This document shows, one piece after another, positions 58,954 through 64,000 of a stretch of 64,000 nucleotides of DNA (within the stretch, counting starts at the first letter, position 1; every line of letters starts with the position of its first letter). The notes below the pieces were generated by a model. It was not told where the DNA came from and searched no databases. It saw only the letters and a program-made list of their open reading frames with translations. A program made the position numbers and the translations under genes. The DNA comes from Bimuria novae-zelandiae CBS 107.79 (Eukaryota; Ascomycota; Dothideomycetes; Pleosporales; Didymosphaeriaceae), in assembly GCA_010015655.1 (NCBI GenBank), contig ML976664.1:1296166-1360165 (forward strand), written 5' to 3'.

Positions 58954-61900
58954 ATGGATTCTCGCCCGAGCTCCTCCGTGGATAGCTACGACAAAATCAA
59001 TACGTCGAGCATCAGTGCGGGAAGCTCCAGCGACAATGGCTTCGAATCGAGCCCCTCTTCTCGCAACCAGACCCCCATTGCCATCGTGGGGATGGCGTGC
59101 CGCCTTCCAGGGCATAGCAGCTCGCCCACCGCGCTATGGGAGCTCCTCGAAAGAGGAGGTGTGGCCAAGAACGAACCTCCCGCATCACGGTTCTCCTTGA
59201 ATGGCCACTACGACAAGCTTAACCCCGGCCGCCCAAGGACCATGAAGTCCCCCGGTGGCATGTTCATTGAGGACGTTGACCCGGCATTGTTTGACGGTCA
59301 ATTCTTCAACCTGAGCCGCGCAGAGTGCATTGCCATGGACCCGCAACAGCGACAAATACTCGAGGTGGCCTACGAATGTCTCGAGAACAGTGGTGTACCC
59401 ATCGAGACACTGAGCGGCACCACCACTGGCGTCATTGTCGGGACCAACTTCATAGGTATGGATCGAGCTTCCGCAAGACGTGTGAGCTGTTGCTAACGTG
59501 TCCCCAAAAGATTACGGCGCCATCCAGCACCGTGATCCTGAGTACGAGGCTGAGTCCATCACAATTGGAGTGGCAACTGCGCTTCTGAGCAATCGAGTCA
59601 GTCACTTTCTGAATGTTCATGGACCTAGCATGACAGTAGATACGGCATGCTCAGCAGGTCTCACCTCGCTGGATGTAGCATGCCGATATCTCGACAGCCA
59701 CCAAGCCGATGCGATGCTAGTCGGCGGGGCCAACTTGTGGCTCACCCCAGAGCATAACCAGGAAGTGGGCATGATGAATGTCACGCAGTCTGGGTCAGGA
59801 AAGTCCAAGAGCTTTGACGCGTCGGCAGATGGCTACGCCAAGGCAGAAGGAGTGAACTGTTTCTTCTTGAAAAGGCTCGACGAGGCCGTCCGGGACGGCG
59901 ATCCGATCCGGGCTGTCATACGGGGCAGTGCTGTGAATGCTTCCGGGCGCACCAACGGCATCGCAAACCCCAGCTCAGAAGCGCAGGCCATGGTCATCAG
60001 GCAGGCCTTCAAGAATGCCGGTTTCGGGGAAGAGAAATTCCTCAAAACCCATTACCTAGAAGCGCACGGCACCGGCACCCTAGCCGGCGACCCAATTGAG
60101 GCTAGGGGCGCGGCAATTGTCTTCGGAAAGGGCCGCAAAGAGGGCGACGAACTGATTATCGGATCCATCAAGAGTAATATTGGCCACTCTGAGCCGGCAG
60201 CGGGACTGTCGGGTCTCTTGAAAGCCACCCTTTCCCTTGAAAAGGGCATAATTCCCGGAACGCCTTTGTTCTTCAACCCAAACCCCAACATCGACTGGAA
60301 GAACCTCCACATCAAAGCTAGCAGGATGTCTTTGCCGTGGCCAGCCACCGGAGCAGACGGTATCCGGAGGGCAGGCGTCAACTCTTTCGGCTTCGGTGGA
60401 GCAAATGTCCATGTCGTGGTTGAGAACGACTCGCAAGGACTATCTCGGCATGTATCATCGTACAAGAAGCTGACAACGAACTTCTTCGATGATGATGACG
60501 AAGAGGAGGAAGCTGAAGAATTCACCCAGTTCGATAGCCCCCCGACGCTATTGTACTTTTCAGCAAACGACCAATCATCTCTCGACGACTACGTGAAGAG
60601 ACTGAACACACACTTGCAGAATCCTCTGGTTTCTCTCGAACTTGGCGACCTGGCGTATACTCTCTCGGAAAGGCGTACCTGGCACTACTATGGGGCATTT
60701 GCGATCACACGCTCCAATCCAAAGTTCATCGACCAAGGGACCTTGATACGCGGCAAACGTGCATCGAACCCACCCAAGGTTGCCTTCGTATTCACTGGCC
60801 AGGGAGCGCAATGGCCTACCATGGGTGCTGAGTTGATTGAAAACTTTCCTCTGGCCCGAAGCGCAGTCGAGGACCTCGATAGCGTCCTCCAAGGCATCCC
60901 CAACCCACCCAAGTGGTCACTTTTAGAGGAGCTAACGGCTTCCCGGACGGTCGAATACCTGCGCCATCCTGAATTCTCACAACCTCTGGTCACTGCCCTA
61001 CAGATTGCCCTGCTTCGGGTTCTAGAGGATTGGGGCATCCGTCCCCAGGCCGTAGTCGGTCATTCGTCTGGCGAAATCGCTGCTGCTTTCGCTGCTGGCT
61101 TCATCACGTCATCTGTTGCGATCAGGCTTGCATACTACCGCGGCCAAGCATCCAAGAAGAAGCCCCCAGTCTCACGTGTAGGCATGCTTGCTGTCGGAGT
61201 CAACGAGCAGACCGTTCAGAAGTATCTCGAGCAAAAGGAGACCAAGATCCAGATCGCCTGCTATAACAGCCCGAACAGCTTGACTTTGTCAGGTCTTGTA
61301 TCGGAGCTTGAAGATTTGCGCGACCGGTTGCAGGATGACAGTCATTTCGCCAGGCTACTTCTTGTAGACATGGCGTATCATTCAGACTACATGAATGAGG
61401 TCGGTGATCTCTACGAGGACATGCTTCGCGACGACGGCGTGTTCGAAAAGTCTTCAAAAGCCCTGCACGGGAGGAGGAAGCCAGTTACCATGTTCAGTTC
61501 GGTGACAAGCGCCGCAGTTGACCCAGGTACTGCCCTTGATGCCGCATACTGGAAGCGAAACATGGTCTCGGCAGTGCGATTCTCAGGTGCAACAACAGAA
61601 CTTCTCAAGCAAATCAACGCGGATTTTCTCCTTGAGATCGGGCCCAGCAACGCGCTCGCCGGGCCTGTCTCACAGATCAAGAAAGCTCTTGGCAAAGATG
61701 GCCAGTATGGTTCAGCGCTGAAACGAAACAGTGAATCGACCCTTCCCATGTATGAAGCAGCAGGCCGTCTCTTCTTAGCTGGTGACAAGAACGTCAGTCT
61801 AGCCAAAGTCAATCGTTTGAGCTCTCAAACATCCAAGGTCATCATCGACCTTCCAAACTACGTCTGGAACCATTCGACGCGGTACTGGCACGAAACTCGG

Positions 61901-64000
61901 GCAAGCAAGGACTGGCGATTCAAGCAGTTCATCAATCACGACCTTGTTGGCTCCAAGATGAGCTCCGTCGGCTGGAACGCTCCTGTGTTCAAAGGAACTT
62001 TCAAGCTCGCCAATCTTCCATGGCTCAGAGATCACAAGTTGGGCACCGATGTTGTGTTCCCGGTACGTTGAATATCACTCCAGTCCATGATTATTACTGA
62101 CGAGTGCGTCCGTTCAGGCAGCTGGTTACGTAGCAATGGCTGTGGAAGCCATGTATCAAACAGCCATGATGACCAAGTGGGAGAAAGAGCCACCAGCCCG
62201 CTACCGCTTCAGGCTCCGCGATGTCAGGTTGCTACGTGCGCTGGTCATTACAGAAGACAGGGATACCAGAGTCTCCTTGGCGCTTACACCAGTCAAGGGA
62301 GGCTCAACCCGGTCTTGGTACGAATACCAGATGTGCTCCGAGCAGGAAGGCGTCGATATCGATTACGTCCACAGCACGGGCATGGTATGTGTCGAAACAG
62401 ACTATCAGCCCACTTCCAAATCGGTCCCGCCCCTGGAACTGGCCACAAGTGCTCGATTTTGGTACAAGACTCTGGCAGAGATGGGATACAACTTTGGTCC
62501 TTCTTTCCAGAAGCATCTCATGGTTGAGTCTACAATGGGCCAGCACCGAAGCCGATCGACGGTGAATCTCGAACCTCCGCCATCTCACCCCAAGGGCCAG
62601 TCATTCTACCCACTTCACCCCGCCGTCATAGATGGATGCTTCCAAGCGGCAACTGCTGCTCTATGGAAAGGCCACTTGCCGCGACCCGGTGATCCTGTTC
62701 TGGTACCCAAGACTATCGACAGCATTGTCATCGAATCCGGAAGTGAGCGACAAGCACGGAAGCCAACCGAAGGCATTGCCTATGCCTCTGCAAATTTCAT
62801 CGGTGTTGGAGACGCCAAGAACGCTCGCAACTACGCAACCAGCGTCGACCTGTACGACCCGCAAGACGGCGCGTTGCTGTTCCAAATGAAAGGTCTGGCA
62901 TCCGCAGAAATGGAAACCAGCGACGCGGAGAAAGTTCCCCATCAATTCATGCGCGTCAATTGGAACGCTAACATTGACATGCTCATGGAAGGCGATGCAA
63001 GTGCTAGCGCCAAGTGGTTGTCCGACAAGAACGTGCAACAACTCATCGACATGGTAGCACACAAGTCTCCCGGACTCAGCGTCTTCGAAATCAATCTCAG
63101 TAACCTCGATGACTCCAATCTTTGGATGGAGCTGGGTGAAGATGCAGTTGACACTTCGGTTCGCAGCGGCTGTTCACAGTATCACTTCGCCGTGCGCGAC
63201 CCCAAAACCTTGCTTCAAGCCCAGGAACGTCTAAACTCGCGTGTACCTCGCCCACAATTCCACTTGGCCATGGATGTCACTAAGCCGCTGGCAATTGCCG
63301 AAGCCGGAAGCATTGACCTTGCGATTGTGAACGTGGGACAAGACGAAGTGGCTCAACCGGAAGCCGTCGTCCAGAGTCTCGCCCTCTCTTCTAAAGAGGG
63401 CGGATTCGTCATTGCAAATGGCTTGCCCGGTATTTTGTCGCTTGGAAAGAGCATCCAACTGCCGAACGGAGTGAGCATCACCCGAGTAGAGAAGCAAACT
63501 GCGGCTACGGCTGTGGAAGAACAGGAAATTCCCTCCAAGCACGTCACTCGGGTTAGCCTCTTGGATGCTACTGCTCAAGACTCCTACTCCAAGAGTATGG
63601 CTGATGTTACTGATGCTCTTGTTGCCGAAAAATGGCTAGTAAAAGGTTCCCTCGATCCTATGCAAGATATTTCTTCCAGCACAGCAGTCGTTGTTGTTTT
63701 CGATGAGCTTTTCACCCCCATCATGGATGGCCTCAACGACGAGCAGTGGAAGCTCCTAAAACACCTCACCGTACTGCAACGTCCCCTGCTTTGGGTCACT
63801 AGCAGGGCCCAGGATCCCACCAGGGCGGCGGCAGTGGGTTTTCTGTCTACCATTCGCGCAGAGGAGCAAGTGCCTTTCTGGACCCTGGATGTTGAGAACC
63901 CCACTGGGCCTTCAACTGTTGCCGCCATCTCAGCCTGCCTCCAGAGGGTGTGGGACACAACATCATCAGGCGCTTTCGACCCGCGCGTTCCCATCGATTA
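58954..64000 (+). CDS. Highly reducing type I polyketide synthase (3' part outside window)
   Basis: Exons 58,954-59,455, 59,511-62,062 and 62,118 to the window edge (two 55-nt introns) give 1,645 residues in view without a stop. KS (about 40-470): Cys214 in DTACSAG, His353 in HGTGT, His393 in NIGHS. An acidic linker ([11 protein letters not shown]) follows near residue 494. AT (about 590-900): Ser686 in GHSSG. DH (about 945-1,240): His1009 in LRDHKLG and Asp1190 in [10 protein letters not shown], both hot-dog residues present. Then comes a region where a C-methyltransferase is expected, but the SAM-binding Gly-rich motif is missing ([13 protein letters not shown]), so methylation is unlikely. 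The last part resembles the structural region before ER. ER, KR and ACP should lie to the right. Family length is about 2,300-2,500 residues. Confidence 0.95.
59456..59510 (+). other. PKS intron 1
   Basis: 55 nt, GTATGG...CAAAAG with a GCTAACG branch site. Splicing joins G to AT (Asp) and restores GTNFIDYGAIQ in the KS. Confidence 0.9.
62063..62117 (+). other. PKS intron 2
   Basis: 55 nt, GTACGT...GTTCAG with a TTACTGAC branch site. It lies inside the DH domain and joins DVVFP to AAGYVAM without a phase change. Confidence 0.9.

Overview
The window looks like part of a chromosome from a filamentous ascomycete (Pezizomycotina). Three observations support this: short introns of about 50-66 nt, a highly reducing type I polyketide synthase with clustered tailoring genes, and transposon relics carrying the mark of repeat-induced point mutation (RIP). 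In the relics CpA has become TpA, so CAG codons are now TAG and the DNA is TA-rich. I could not place the species.

Layout. Positions 1-47.66 kb are a transposon graveyard. At 0.18-1.8 kb lies a Tc1/mariner-type element that RIP has not touched and whose transposase is intact. At about 2.0-6.25 kb is a RIPed Copia relic on the minus strand. Positions 7,239-28,775 are one old Copia element, shown by matching 200-bp LTRs and a 5-bp target duplication. It was split by later insertions: a Gypsy element (9,037-16,090, itself holding a solo LTR), a second Copia (17,477-22,685) and a two-gene mariner-like DNA transposon (about 24,487-27,957). Further right are a solo LTR-like sequence, a pogo/Fot1 scrap, two truncated LTR retrotransposons (30.4-35.2 kb), a hAT element (35,221-37,954), scraps of host-like genes including a bZIP basic region (38-39 kb), a Tad-like LINE with target duplication (39,041-44,489), a repeat structure with an A-B-B-A layout (44,835-45,452) and a Fot1/pogo element with long terminal inverted repeats (45,768-47,657).

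From about 48.5 kb the DNA is GC-balanced and gene-dense, and it holds a secondary-metabolite cluster. In order: a secreted berberine-bridge-type FAD oxidase with a premature TAG (minus), an SDR ketoreductase (minus), a cytochrome P450 (plus), a 14-TM MFS transporter (minus), an alpha/beta hydrolase of the polyketide release/transfer type (minus) and a highly reducing PKS (plus, cut by the window end). The hydrolase and PKS share a 528-bp divergent promoter. The SDR and P450 share a 504-bp one.

How the genes may work together (inference): the PKS, which has KS, AT, DH and a degenerate methyltransferase region in view, builds a reduced chain. The hydrolase releases or transfers it in trans. 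The SDR, P450 and FAD oxidase modify it and the MFS protein exports it. A 7-mer, TAAGCAG/CTGCTTA, recurs in every upstream region of the cluster and may be the site of a pathway regulator. I did not recognise the product.
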